Below, piece after piece: positions 13,810-22,224 of a stretch of 48,384 bases of DNA. Under the pieces are notes generated by a model that had not been told where the DNA came from, did not search any database, and saw nothing but the letters and a program-made list of their open reading frames with translations. How positions within the stretch are numbered: position 1 is the first letter of the stretch; each line of letters begins with the position of its first letter. Source of the DNA: Bacilli bacterium (GTDB taxonomy: Bacteria > Bacillota_I > Bacilli_A > RF39 > UBA660); the NCBI GenBank assembly GCA_017525035.1, contig JAFXTH010000004.1, positions 1 through 48,384 of the forward strand, given 5' to 3'. A program made the position numbers and the translations under genes.

Positions 13810-16302
13810 CTACTTCCCACAACATTGTTTGTATTTTTTACCAGACCCACATGGACATGGATCGTTTCTTCCAACTTTTTTAGATCTCTTTGGTTCATTC
13901 TTAACTGCATCTTTTCCATCGTTAGTTATCTTATTTTTAGAAACTTCTTTTCTTTCAATGTTTTGTTTAACTTCTGCTCTCATTAAGAATGTTGTAACAT
14001 CTCTATCAATCTTTTCATTCATTTCATCGAATTGTTGGAATCCTTCAACTGTATATGCAGTTAATGGATCTGTTTGACCATAGCTTCTTAAATGAATTCC
14101 TTCTCTTAAGTGTGACATTGTATTGATATGTTCTGTCCAATACTTATCTATTGTATTAAGAGTAATAACTTTTTCAAATTCATCTCTTATTTCTTTTGGC
14201 ACTACTATAATCTTTTCTTCATATTCCTCTACTAATTGATTGTAGATAAATTCGATAACTTCATCTTCATTCTTATCATATAAAACTTGTGGTTTGATAT
14301 CTCTTTTTAATAAGTTTTCATTTACAGTTTCTACTATTTCATCAATATCATCATGATTTAATTTTGCTTCTACTTGTAAATGCTTAAATACTAGAGTAGA
14401 TACATGATTCTTTAATATATCAAGTACTGTTTCGTGAATAGATTCATTATCAAGTATTTCATTTCTTCTTCCATACATGATTTCTCTTTGATTGTTCATT
14501 ACGTCATCATATTGTAATAATTGTTTTCTTATATCAAAGTTATTTCCTTCAACACGTTCTTGTGCTTTTGTTAATGCTTTTGAGAATGTTTTATTTTTGA
14601 TTGCTTGGTCTTCTGCAAGTCCTAGAGTCTGCATCATTCTCTTTATTCTTTCACTTCCAAAACGAACCATTAATTCATCTTCCATAGAAACGAAGAATTG
14701 AGTATATCCTGGATCTCCTTGACGTCCTGAACGTCCTCTTAACTGGTTATCAATACGACGTGATTCATGACGTTCTGTACCAAATACACAAAGACCTCCA
14801 AGTTCTTTAACACCTTCACCAAGTTTAATGTCAGTTCCACGTCCAGCCATGTTAGTTGCAATTGTTACTGCACCTTTTTCACCGGCTTTAGCAATTATTT
14901 CTGCTTCACGTGCATGGTTTTTAGCATTTAATACTTCATGAGGTATTTTTCTTTTATTTAATAAGTTATCAATTAATTCGTTTGTTTCGATTGCTATTGT
15001 ACCAACAAGAACTGGTTGTCCTTCTTTATGTTTATATTCAATGGCATCGATTAATGCTTTGTATTTCCCTGCTTGTGTTGTATAAATTAAATCTGGTTCA
15101 TCAATTCTTATTATTGGTTTATTTGTTGGTATACAAATAACATACATGTTATAAATATTTCTAAACTCTTCTTCTTCTGTTTTAGCTGTACCAGTCATAC
15201 CTGATATTTTTTTGTACATTCTAAATAAATTTTGGAATGTAATAGTTGCTAAAGTTTTTGTTTCTTGATTAATCTTAACTCCTTCTTTAGCTTCTACTGC
15301 TTGATGTAATCCATCGCTCCATTGTCTTCCCTTCATTAAACGTCCAGTGAATTGGTCAACAATTACGATTTCTCCATCTTGAACAACGTAATCTACATCA
15401 TTCTTCATTCCATAGTTAGCTTTTAATGCTTGATTAATATGATGTACTAAAGTTGTTTGTTCAATATCATATAAGTTATCTACTTTAAATGCTTTTTCAG
15501 CTTTCTTTACTCCTTCTTCTGTAAGAGTTACTCCTTTAGTTTTTTCATCATATAAGTAATCTTCATCTGCTTTTAATCTTTTTGCAAAGCTATCAGCATC
15601 TGTATACATTGAAGCAGCTTTTAATTCACCACCTGAAATAATTAACGGTGTTCTTGCTTCATCTATTAATACTGAGTCAGCTTCGTCGATTATAACGAAG
15701 TTAAGTCCTCTTTGAACTCTATTTTCTTTCTTAACAACCATGTTATCTCTTAGATAATCGAAACCTAATTCATTGTTTGTTGAATACATAATGTCACAGT
15801 TGTATTGATCTCTTTTTTCTTGTGGTGTTAAGCTTCTTAAGTTTGTGCCTACTGTTAAACCTAAGAATCTATGAATGCTTCCCATCCAGTTACTATCACG
15901 ATCTGCTAGGTATTCGTTAACAGTAATAATGTGTACACCTTCACCGCTTAAAGCGTTAAGGTATGCTGGCATTGTTGCAACTAAAGTTTTTCCTTCACCT
16001 GTTTTCATTTCAGCTATATTACCATAGTGTAATGCAATACCACCAATTATTTGTACTCTAAATGGTTTTAATCCAATAACTCTCATTGCAGCTTCTCTTA
16101 CTGTTGCAAAAGCTTCAGGTAAGATATCATCAAGAGTTTCACCATTTGCTAATCTTTCTTTAAATTCTGGAGTCTTTGCTTGTAATTCTTCATCAGATAA
16201 TTTTTGATATTCTTCATCTAATGCTTCAACTTTATCTGCAAGTTCTCCAAACTTTTTTAATTCTTTATATTCATGATCAAATAATTTCTTAAATAAACCC
16301 AT
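13810..16302 (-). CDS. secA: Preprotein translocase ATPase SecA
   Basis: 830 residues, full length. SecA is the ATPase motor that pushes unfolded proteins through SecYEG. Walker A is MKTGEGKT (about residues 98-105), Walker B is VIIDEADS, and the helicase-type motif VTIATNMAGRGTDIKLG and RGRSGRQGDPG are present. The wing and scaffold regions follow. The C-terminus ends in the zinc motif CPCGSGKKYKQCC that binds SecB or the ribosome. The start at 16302 follows GGAGATGATAAC. It has its own promoter and a strong terminator. In B. subtilis too, secA lies near hpf (yvyD). Confidence 0.98.
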   Translation of the reverse strand: MGLFKKLFDHEYKELKKFGELADKVEALDEEYQKLSDEELQAKTPEFKERLANGETLDDILPEAFATVREAAMRVIGLKPFRVQIIGGIALHYGNIAEMKTGEGKTLVATMPAYLNALSGEGVHIITVNEYLADRDSNWMGSIHRFLGLTVGTNLRSLTPQEKRDQYNCDIMYSTNNELGFDYLRDNMVVKKENRVQRGLNFVIIDEADSVLIDEARTPLIISGGELKAASMYTDADSFAKRLKADEDYLYDEKTKGVTLTEEGVKKAEKAFKVDNLYDIEQTTLVHHINQALKANYGMKNDVDYVVQDGEIVIVDQFTGRLMKGRQWSDGLHQAVEAKEGVKINQETKTLATITFQNLFRMYKKISGMTGTAKTEEEEFRNIYNMYVICIPTNKPIIRIDEPDLIYTTQAGKYKALIDAIEYKHKEGQPVLVGTIAIETNELIDNLLNKRKIPHEVLNAKNHAREAEIIAKAGEKGAVTIATNMAGRGTDIKLGEGVKELGGLCVFGTERHESRRIDNQLRGRSGRQGDPGYTQFFVSMEDELMVRFGSERIKRMMQTLGLAEDQAIKNKTFSKALTKAQERVEGNNFDIRKQLLQYDDVMNNQREIMYGRRNEILDNESIHETVLDILKNHVSTLVFKHLQVEAKLNHDDIDEIVETVNENLLKRDIKPQVLYDKNEDEVIEFIYNQLVEEYEEKIIVVPKEIRDEFEKVITLNTIDKYWTEHINTMSHLREGIHLRSYGQTDPLTAYTVEGFQQFDEMNEKIDRDVTTFLMRAEVKQNIERKEVSKNKITNDGKDAVKNEPKRSKKVGRNDPCPCGSGKKYKQCCGK

Positions 16303-16323
16303 GTTATCATCTCCATACTAGTT

Positions 16324-16351
16324 ATTGTATCAAAAAACGCTAATAATTCAA
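16324..16351 (-). promoter_or_regulatory. Promoter of secA
   Basis: TTGAAT, 16-base spacer, extended -10 TGATACAAT. The leader before the start codon is about 20 bases. Confidence 0.7.
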
Positions 16352-16362
16352 AGGATTTACAT

Positions 16363-16389
16363 AAAAAAAGTATTACTTTCGTAATACTT
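16363..16389 (-). terminator. Terminator of the TM2-like gene
   Basis: A 9-bp stem AAGTATTAC/GTAATACTT with a GAAA tetraloop followed by a T-run. Confidence 0.9.
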
Positions 16390-16397
16390 CTTTATTA

Positions 16398-17036
16398 TTA
16401 TCCAAAGATTTTGTCATCATCATCTTTTAAACTGATGAATGAGAATACTGCTTCTATAACATTTAATACTAGTATTCCAATTATAAATACTAAACTAAAT
16501 TTATATGCGCAGTGGAATGCTAAATATTCGTTATATGTATCAACAGCAAATGTTTTAACTAGCCATGATACTGCAAATGCTATAAAGTTTACTAAATAAA
16601 TATAACCAATTGGTTTGTTATAAGTTCTAAACTTGTGTGCTCCAGTATAACCAAGAAGTAATGTATAAAGAATATGTTGATTCTTATTAACTTTTTCTTC
16701 TTCTAATTCATTAACATCTAATTGATTGATCTTTAGTAATGCTAATTTTTGTAGTACTAATACTACTACAGCAGCAATACCTAAGATTACACAAATTAAT
16801 ATATGATTGTTTATAAAGAATGCTAACAATCCTGTAGACATGTTTTCACATACTAGCATATCTTTTGTGTAATTAATTGATTCTAGATTGTAGTAATCAA
16901 CTCCTGTACAATCCAACATTGATACCGAATATACAAGTGCATATAAGATGAATAAACCAAATATACACATTAATATTTTATTATAATTAATAACTTTCCT
17001 TCTTAAACCTAAGAAATACTTTTTTTCGTTTTTCAT
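16398..17036 (-). CDS. TM2-domain-like membrane protein
   Basis: 212 residues with about five hydrophobic segments. The central part has the TM2-like pattern: a helix, then LLGYTGAHKFRTYNKPIGYIY, then another helix. In TM2 proteins this is a GxxGxHRFYxG turn. Function of the family is unclear. A large extracytoplasmic loop (about 45-80) contains two Cys residues. Start at 17036 after GGGGGAGT; a longer frame would use TTG at 17048. It follows hpf by about 20 bases and may be co-transcribed with it. Confidence 0.7.
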   Translation of the reverse strand: MKNEKKYFLGLRRKVINYNKILMCIFGLFILYALVYSVSMLDCTGVDYYNLESINYTKDMLVCENMSTGLLAFFINNHILICVILGIAAVVVLVLQKLALLKINQLDVNELEEEKVNKNQHILYTLLLGYTGAHKFRTYNKPIGYIYLVNFIAFAVSWLVKTFAVDTYNEYLAFHCAYKFSLVFIIGILVLNVIEAVFSFISLKDDDDKIFG

Positions 17037-17055
17037 ATACTCCCCCAAAATAGAA

Positions 17056-17598
17056 CTATTCAGATTCTATTATACCATAATCTCCTTCTTTTCTCTTGTA
17101 TACTACAGCAACCTTATTAGTTTCTGAGTCTTTAAAAATATAGAATTGATGTTCAAGTAATTCCATTTGAAGAATAGCTTCTTCTTCACTCATTGGTTTT
17201 ACTTCAACTGATTTTCTCTTTACAATCTTATTTTGTTCTTCACTATCATCTTCTAAAGTAGCAATTGCATCATAAATTAAGTCTTTAGAGAATTTTTCTT
17301 TCATCTTTTTAGATTGTAATTTTGTCTTGTTCTTTCTAATTTGCCTTTCTAACTTATCTGTAACTATGTCGATAGCTGCATATAAATCATCTTTAGTTTC
17401 CTCTGCTCTTAAAATAATAGATTTTAATGGAATAGTTACCTCAACTTTTTGGTTGTGGTTTTTTACACTTACAACAACTGTTGCTCTTACTTTTCCTGAA
17501 TCGCCGATATATTTTTCGATTCTGCTAAGTTTTTCATTTGCATATTCTTGTATTGCTTTTGTAACTTCAATTTTGTCACCACGTACAAATATTTCCAT
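17056..17598 (-). CDS. hpf: Ribosome hibernation promoting factor, long form
   Basis: 180 residues. The first 95 form the RaiA-type domain (EIFVRGDKIEVTKAIQEYANEKL..IEKY), which sits in the tRNA and mRNA sites of the small subunit. Residues 125-180 form the C-terminal dimerisation domain (VEVKPMSEEEAILQMELLEHQFYIFKDSET), which pairs two 70S ribosomes into a 100S dimer. The long form is typical of Firmicutes. Start at 17598 behind GGAGGACAG. It lies upstream of secA as in many Bacilli. Confidence 0.96.
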   Translation of the reverse strand: MEIFVRGDKIEVTKAIQEYANEKLSRIEKYIGDSGKVRATVVVSVKNHNQKVEVTIPLKSIILRAEETKDDLYAAIDIVTDKLERQIRKNKTKLQSKKMKEKFSKDLIYDAIATLEDDSEEQNKIVKRKSVEVKPMSEEEAILQMELLEHQFYIFKDSETNKVAVVYKRKEGDYGIIESE

Positions 17599-17635
17599 AA
17601 ACTGTCCTCCTTGTCTTTATAATAACACAAATACA

Positions 17636-17664
17636 TAAAAAAAACTACCTAATTAGTGGTAGTT
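17636..17664 (-). terminator. Terminator of the cold-shock gene
   Basis: Stem AACTACC/GGTAGTT with an 8-base loop, then seven T. It overlaps the stop codon. Confidence 0.8.
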
Positions 17665-17867
17665 ATTTCATTTACTACACTTACATCTAGTGCTTGATAG
17701 CCTTTTGCAGTTTCTAATAGTTTGAATTCTACATATTGTCCTTCTGCTAATGATTTATAGCCATCTTGTTTAATCGCTGAATAATGAACAAATATATCTT
17801 CATTCTCTTTATAATCGATAAATCCATATCCCTTTTCATTATTGAACCACTTTACTCTTCCTTTCAC
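17649..17867 (-). CDS. Cold-shock protein (CspA/CspB family)
   Basis: 72 residues. An OB-fold single-stranded nucleic acid chaperone with RNP1 KGYGFIDY and RNP2-like DIFVHYSAI. It binds mRNA and melts secondary structure. A frame opens at an ATG at 17885, but the family starts at MKGxVKWFN; here a GTG at 17867 gives exactly VKGRVKWFN and lies behind AGAGGAGAG. I therefore take the GTG. The leader of about 50-60 bases from the predicted promoter is long, as often seen for cold-shock genes. Confidence 0.92.
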   Translation of the reverse strand: MKGRVKWFNNEKGYGFIDYKENEDIFVHYSAIKQDGYKSLAEGQYVEFKLLETAKGYQALDVSVVNEITTTN

Positions 17868-17923
17868 TTCTAACTCTCCTCTCATTTACTCTTTTCTTCA
17901 ATTTTAATCTGCGCGCATGTCTA

Positions 17924-17953
17924 ATATTATCATGTTTTGTCGAGAATATTTAA
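17924..17953 (-). promoter_or_regulatory. Probable promoter of the cold-shock gene
   Basis: Extended -10 TGATAATAT with a weak TTAAAT -35 at 18 bases. It gives a 5' leader of about 50 bases. Confidence 0.5.
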
Positions 17954-17990
17954 TTTTTCCTTAAACTGTCATTTTCTTTCCTTTTTTGGC

Positions 17991-18020
17991 AAAAAAAATG
18001 TTACTTATAATTAGTAACAT
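17991..18020 (-). terminator. Terminator of the LytTR regulator gene
   Basis: Stem ATGTTACT/AGTAACAT with a 7-base loop, then eight T. It overlaps the stop codon. Confidence 0.85.
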
Positions 18021-18708
18021 AATTGCTTATATCTTTTTTCTTTTCTCTTGCTACATCTTGAAAAACCATACCATTTCTAAGTAGTAGCTTATTTTCATTA
18101 GAATTATATTCTACTATCTCATCTCCATTGATAATACAACTTCTATTGGTTTTAACAAATCTTTTATCAAGTCTTTTACTTATCTTACATAACGATTCAG
18201 GAACATAGTAATTGCCATGTAATGATTTTAACAAACATTTCTTGCTATCTTTTTCTTTGCTTATCATTATGATGCTTTTAAAATCTACTTTTTTAATTAT
18301 TCTATTATTTTCAAATATTAAACATTTTTCTCTATGATCATAATTTTTTATTATTCTTCTTAAATCTTCTTTTAATATTTTTTCAAAAGAAGCATTTCTA
18401 TAAATAACATCAAACAAGAATAATCTAGTTCCTAGTATGCTTTCTATTCCTCTATTTTCTGCCAAAAGAATAATGATTGAGTTCCAATCATCTAATTCTT
18501 CTCTTATATGTTTCACTAAGTCATATGGATTGTTATCTATTTCTATTAGATATACTTTATATCCATGAATTTTTCTAAGTTCTTCTTTATTGTTATTAAA
18601 CAAATGATATTTAACTTCAATGTCATAGTTCATCATATAACTATCTATTATTTCTTTTGTTTCTTTTCTACTGCTATAGTTACTACTACAAATTATAAAG
18701 TTTATCAT
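18001..18708 (-). CDS. LytTR-family response regulator with atypical receiver
   Basis: 235 residues. The first 115 residues resemble an AgrA/ComE-type receiver, and residues 130-230 are a LytTR DNA-binding domain (IIMISKEKDSKKCLLKSLHGNYYVPESLCKI, KRFVKTNRSCIING). In the receiver the strand that should end in the phosphate-accepting Asp reads VYLIEID, so the aligned residue is Glu56. A Glu there can mimic phosphorylation. No histidine kinase is nearby. The gene follows tagO by about a dozen bases, so it may be in that transcript. Start at 18708 behind AAAAAGGAGAC. Confidence 0.8.
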   Translation of the reverse strand: MINFIICSSNYSSRKETKEIIDSYMMNYDIEVKYHLFNNNKEELRKIHGYKVYLIEIDNNPYDLVKHIREELDDWNSIIILLAENRGIESILGTRLFLFDVIYRNASFEKILKEDLRRIIKNYDHREKCLIFENNRIIKKVDFKSIIMISKEKDSKKCLLKSLHGNYYVPESLCKISKRLDKRFVKTNRSCIINGDEIVEYNSNENKLLLRNGMVFQDVAREKKKDISNYVTNYK

Positions 18709-18721
18709 TGTTGTCTCCTTT

Positions 18722-19798
18722 TTATTTCTTTATGTGTTCTTCTTCAAATTCTTTTACTTTCTTTTCTACTTTTTCTGAAATAATTGAAGTATGCATTACT
18801 ATCCACAAAACAATTACTAGAAGTATTAAGTAAATTATCATTCCAAAGAACGGATCTTTTAATGCATAGAATATTGATGCGATAGAGAATAATATATCTA
18901 TTGCATAAATAATTATTACTGTTCTTCTTTGAGAATGGTTTCTTTTCATAAATTGGTGATGCAAATGTTCTTTATCTGCTTCAAATATTGGTTTTCCTTT
19001 AAGCGCTCTTCTTAATATTGCAAAAAGTGTATCAAGTATTGGTACTGCTAAAATTAATATTGGTACAAATACTGATGTTAATAATGTTCCCTTGTATCCA
19101 AGAAGCGAAATTATTGCTATTGTAAATCCCATAAAAGCACTTCCTGCTTCTCCCGCAAAAAGTTTTGCTGGATAGAAGTTATGTACCAAGAATCCAAGTG
19201 TTGCTCCTAACATTATAAACGTTAAGATTATTTCTAGTGTTTCAACTCTTCCTTGGAAGAATGCTATTATTCCTATTGTTAAATAGAATATTGAAGAAAT
19301 TCCAGAACTTAATCCATCAATTCCATCAATTAATCTTATTACATTTGTACAACCTAGAATAAAGAATATTGTAATTGGATATGCAAATATTCCAAATTCT
19401 ATTTCGCAGCCGAATGCTGTTATATTTGTTAGTAATATTTGGCCATAAAATACTATTGTTGATGCTGCAAGAAATTGACCTAATAGTTCATACTTAGCAG
19501 GTAATGTTTTTATATCATCAATAATTCCATACATAATAATTATGAAACTTCCTATAAGTATAGAATTCATTTGTATACTCTGTATTCCAAATAACATGTA
19601 ACCAAATAAGAATCCAGTAAATATACCAAGACCTCCTAATTTAGGTATTGGTTTATCATGTACTCTTCTATTATCTTTTGGTACATCTATTGCTCCAATA
19701 TGATGGGCAATAATATTTGTTAATGGCATTATTAATGCTGTAAATACAAAAGTAGTAATAACCATTAAAAATATTTGGTCTAAATAATCATTAAACAT
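18722..19798 (-). CDS. tagO: Undecaprenyl-phosphate GlcNAc-1-phosphate transferase (TagO/WecA family)
   Basis: 358 residues, polytopic membrane protein with about ten helices. It joins GlcNAc-1-phosphate to undecaprenyl phosphate, the first step of wall teichoic acid or related glycopolymers. Family marks: the cytoplasmic DNRRVHDKPIPKLGG loop, the Mg-binding IIDDIK, LIDGIDGLSSG, and the His-rich KEHLHHQFMKRNHSQR loop. The frame opens with a GTG at 19810; the ATG at 19798 after GGTGATTGA is preferred. The promoter with TGCTATAAT is immediately upstream. The LytTR gene follows. Confidence 0.93.
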   Translation of the reverse strand: MFNDYLDQIFLMVITTFVFTALIMPLTNIIAHHIGAIDVPKDNRRVHDKPIPKLGGLGIFTGFLFGYMLFGIQSIQMNSILIGSFIIIMYGIIDDIKTLPAKYELLGQFLAASTIVFYGQILLTNITAFGCEIEFGIFAYPITIFFILGCTNVIRLIDGIDGLSSGISSIFYLTIGIIAFFQGRVETLEIILTFIMLGATLGFLVHNFYPAKLFAGEAGSAFMGFTIAIISLLGYKGTLLTSVFVPILILAVPILDTLFAILRRALKGKPIFEADKEHLHHQFMKRNHSQRRTVIIIYAIDILFSIASIFYALKDPFFGMIIYLILLVIVLWIVMHTSIISEKVEKKVKEFEEEHIKK

Positions 19799-19818
19799 TT
19801 CAATCACCACTTATATGT

Positions 19819-19827
19819 ATTATAGCA
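19819..19827 (-). promoter_or_regulatory. Extended -10 promoter of tagO
   Basis: TGCTATAAT about 20 bases upstream of the start codon, following the spoIIID terminator. Confidence 0.6.
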
Positions 19828-19829
19828 AA

Positions 19830-19862
19830 AAATAAATAAAAGTCATATATTAATGACTTTTT
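19830..19862 (-). terminator. Terminator of spoIIID
   Basis: An 8-bp stem AAAGTCAT/ATGACTTT with a 6-base loop and a T-rich tail. It overlaps the stop codon. Confidence 0.7.
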
Positions 19863-20107
19863 AATTTCAAATATTTATTTTTAGTGGCATTTCCACCATT
19901 GATATGTCTTATTTCTATATGATAGTTAAATATATCTTTTACTTTGTTATATAAGTCTAAATCTATTTCTAATAATCTATCTTGCATATCTTTGTGTACT
20001 GTACTTTTACTAACTTTGAATATTTTGGCTACTTCTCGTACTGTTTCTTTTGTTTTAGAAATATATTTAGCTTCTTTTAATACTCTGTTAATAATCTTTT
20101 TATTCAT
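19850..20107 (-). CDS. spoIIID: Sporulation transcription regulator SpoIIID
   Basis: 85 residues from the ATG at 20107 (AAAGGATGATAAT ribosome site). The longer frame to 20146 begins inside the spoIIQ terminator and is not used. SpoIIID is a small HTH protein that tunes sigma-E genes in the mother cell and helps switch to sigma-K. The HTH is TVREVAKIFKVSKSTVHKDMQDRL, and the family pattern KEAKYI..TK.TVR at the start plus the GG-(N)ATKNKY end are clear. It lies downstream of spoIIQ, as in B. subtilis, but is separated by a terminator. Confidence 0.96.
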   Translation of the reverse strand: MNKKIINRVLKEAKYISKTKETVREVAKIFKVSKSTVHKDMQDRLLEIDLDLYNKVKDIFNYHIEIRHINGGNATKNKYLKLKSH

Positions 20108-20133
20108 ATTATCATCCTTTGTTAAATAATATG

Positions 20134-20159
20134 AAAAAAAAGACATTTTAATGTCTTTT
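20134..20159 (-). terminator. Terminator of spoIIQ
   Basis: A 9-bp perfect stem AAAAGACAT/ATGTCTTTT with a 4-base loop and eight T. Confidence 0.85.
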
Positions 20160-20778
20160 AAATGTTATTAATATTCTGTCCTATTACTCTATTAGGATCA
20201 ATTAAGGAACCATCTTTTATTACTTCAAAATATAAATAGTTACCATTTTCAAATATTTTTGATGTGCCACTTTCTGCAATAACATCTCCTGCGTGAACAA
20301 TTTGTCCTTCACTAACTTTGATGTTACTTACTGTTTGATAAATGCTTTTAATGCCATTATCGTGTGTAACTTCAATAACATTACCTAGCATTTCATTTGA
20401 ATAAATTTTTGTAACCTCACCATCAATTATAGCAACTACGTTAAACCTATTATCACTTTCATATGTTAAGCCACTATTTTGCAAATATGTGCTTTCATAC
20501 TTGATTATTGACCCTTCTTGTGTTTCGTTACTATCGTTTTCATTATAGTAATTAATTTTTATTTTAATATCATCACCAGAATATGGGTTTAACACATAAA
20601 CTTCATCATTAACAACTGGCGTTGTTTCAAGAATAGGTTCTTCACTCACATATAAAGTAGTGTCTTCTTTTGGTTTTTCTTTATAAGTAAGTTTTACTGC
20701 AATCATGATTGTTAATACAATTAATATTGTATATAACATTGGTACCACAAATGGTTTTAAAACTAATCTCTTTTTCAT
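20158..20778 (-). CDS. spoIIQ: Forespore protein SpoIIQ-like, degenerate LytM/M23 domain
   Basis: 206 residues: a short basic start, one membrane helix (about 10-30), and an extracellular LytM domain (about 105-200). SpoIIQ meets SpoIIIAH across the forespore membranes to form the feeding channel. The zinc site is gone: the HxxxD motif is absent and the usual HLHFE reads YLYFE, so no peptidase activity is expected, as in B. subtilis. A stem CTAGTAA/TTACTAG (20789-20808) directly precedes the GAGGTG ribosome site. The position upstream of spoIIID supports the name. Confidence 0.88.
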   Translation of the reverse strand: MKKRLVLKPFVVPMLYTILIVLTIMIAVKLTYKEKPKEDTTLYVSEEPILETTPVVNDEVYVLNPYSGDDIKIKINYYNENDSNETQEGSIIKYESTYLQNSGLTYESDNRFNVVAIIDGEVTKIYSNEMLGNVIEVTHDNGIKSIYQTVSNIKVSEGQIVHAGDVIAESGTSKIFENGNYLYFEVIKDGSLIDPNRVIGQNINNI

Positions 20779-20830
20779 TTATTCACCTCTAGTAATAGTT
20801 TTTACTAGATAGTGATTAATATACATACTT

Positions 20831-21019
20831 TTAAAGATTTAAATATAAATCATAAATGAAATTAGTTACTAAATAAACAATTGATATTGTTAAAAAGAAA
20901 TAAAATAATCTTGCTTGTGTTACTCTTTTCTTTTTGAATATAGCATTTATATTAATTGATTCCATTGACCAAATAACTACTACTGAAACTAGCATGTATA
21001 ATACAAATTTTGTTGTCAT
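20831..21019 (-). CDS. DUF1146 (YwzB-like) membrane protein
   Basis: 62 residues with two hydrophobic helices around the conserved middle SINI..IFKKKRVTQARLFYFFL. This central motif and size are those of DUF1146/YwzB, a small Bacilli membrane protein of unknown function that is usually encoded near the ATP synthase and murA-spoIID genes. It starts immediately after the rpiB stop codon behind GGAAGGTG and should be co-transcribed with rpiB. Confidence 0.88.
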   Translation of the reverse strand: MTTKFVLYMLVSVVVIWSMESININAIFKKKRVTQARLFYFFLTISIVYLVTNFIYDLYLNL

Positions 21020-21463
21020 CTAAACACCTTCCTCATAAGAAGTAATTTTACCAACTCTTCTTAAGTGTCTTTCCTCAAGTGAACCTTTTGTGTTTAGGAA
21101 AGTATCAATTATTTCTAATAATACATTTAAGTCTTGATTATATCCCAAACACAACACATTTGAATGATTATCGTTTCTTGTGTGATATGCATCCATAGGA
21201 GATGTACATCTTGCTGCTCTTATTCCTTTAACTTTATTAGCAGCAATGCTCATTCCTATACCTGTCCCACAAATTAAAATTCCAAAAGAGTCTTTATCAT
21301 TCTTTACTTTGTTTGCTACATCAAATGCAAAATCTACATAGTCATCTGTATCGCTATGTGGAAGATTGCTTTCTTCTACTTCATAATTATTATCTCTTAA
21401 ACTTGAAACAATTTGCTTTTCTATTTCAACTCCTCGATGATCTGTTCCGATATATATTTTCAT
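21020..21463 (-). CDS. rpiB: Ribose-5-phosphate isomerase B
   Basis: 147 residues. Interconverts ribulose 5-phosphate and ribose 5-phosphate in the pentose phosphate pathway. RpiB marks: IGTDHRGVEIEK at the start, ILICGTGIGMSIAANK with the catalytic Cys in CGTG (about residue 66), and the RNDNHSNVLCLG segment. Full length for the family. Start at 21463 after GAGGTGATTAT. B. subtilis ywlF (rpiB) also lies in the prfA-spoIIR-atp region. Confidence 0.96.
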   Translation of the reverse strand: MKIYIGTDHRGVEIEKQIVSSLRDNNYEVEESNLPHSDTDDYVDFAFDVANKVKNDKDSFGILICGTGIGMSIAANKVKGIRAARCTSPMDAYHTRNDNHSNVLCLGYNQDLNVLLEIIDTFLNTKGSLEERHLRRVGKITSYEEGV

Positions 21464-21501
21464 ATAATCACCTCATTTTAATTATATATGTATTTTGAGA
21501 T

Positions 21502-21526
21502 AAAAAAAAGAGTAGATTTACTACTC
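21502..21526 (-). terminator. Terminator of the zinc-ribbon membrane protein gene
   Basis: Stem GAGTAG/CTACTC with a 5-base loop and eight T. Confidence 0.75.
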
Positions 21527-21537
21527 CTTTTTTATAA

Positions 21538-22131
21538 CTACATTTTTTTACCACATGATGGACAGAATTGAGCACCGTCTTCGCATTTAGTTCCGCAAGC
21601 TGGGCAGAAACTTCCTGCTCCACCTTTACCAGGAGCTCCTTTGTCTTCTTCATAGAATTTGTTTGTAGCGAACATTTCAATCTTTTCTGCAAATCCTTTG
21701 AATGGCCAAATAGTTGTTGCGTTCTTATTAGCAAGCATTGAAACAATGAATTTTAGTTTTGCTAATAGTAATAAGAATGCTACGATTGATCCGAAAATTT
21801 CAACTAATAGGTTAATTGGTGTGAATGCATATCTATTAGCATTTACTACTAAGTTTGCATCAACTCCCCATGATACTAACATATTGAAGAATCTGTTTAG
21901 ACCTCCCATAGTCATATCAACACCTTGAACTATTAAATCCCATCCAAGTGCGATGATTGCTAAAGCTCCAAATACTGCAAATACTTTAACAGTTAAATTT
22001 TGTAAGCTTTTACCTGCCTCACAGAATGCCCAAATGAATGCTGTTACAATAACTAAATATTGCCATCCAGCAAAGATTGAACCAAACATAAGTAATGCAA
22101 GTATATTCTCGTTTACCTTGATTTTCTTCAT
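21538..22131 (-). CDS. Membrane protein with C-terminal zinc ribbon
   Basis: 197 residues. About four hydrophobic helices fill residues 10-130. The C-terminus is a glycine-rich linker and a double-CxxC zinc ribbon, CPACGTKCEDGAQFCPSCGKK. Zinc-ribbon membrane proteins of this plan are common in Firmicutes and mostly uncharacterised. It has its own promoter (22153-22181) and terminator, and start at 22131 behind GAGGAGGAT. Function unknown. Confidence 0.75.
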   Translation of the reverse strand: MKKIKVNENILALLMFGSIFAGWQYLVIVTAFIWAFCEAGKSLQNLTVKVFAVFGALAIIALGWDLIVQGVDMTMGGLNRFFNMLVSWGVDANLVVNANRYAFTPINLLVEIFGSIVAFLLLLAKLKFIVSMLANKNATTIWPFKGFAEKIEMFATNKFYEEDKGAPGKGGAGSFCPACGTKCEDGAQFCPSCGKKM

Positions 22132-22152
22132 AAATCCTCCTCTACAATATAT

Positions 22153-22181
22153 ATATTATCACAAAGGAAATATTAAAACAA
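22153..22181 (-). promoter_or_regulatory. Promoter of the zinc-ribbon membrane protein gene
   Basis: TTGTTT, 17-base spacer, extended -10 TGATAATAT. Confidence 0.6.
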
Positions 22182-22192
22182 TAGAATAAAAT

Positions 22193-22222
22193 AAAATAAA
22201 AAAAATACCAAATTGGTATTTT
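22193..22222 (-). terminator. Terminator of rpmE
   Basis: An 8-bp stem AAAATACC/GGTATTTT with a 5-base loop and a T-run, just past the stop codon. Confidence 0.8.
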
Positions 22223-22224
22223 GA

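Noticed and set aside
20108-20146. N-terminal extension of SpoIIID starting MSFFSYY
   Set aside because: These codons are the 3' arm and T-run of the spoIIQ terminator; the family start is the ATG at 20107.
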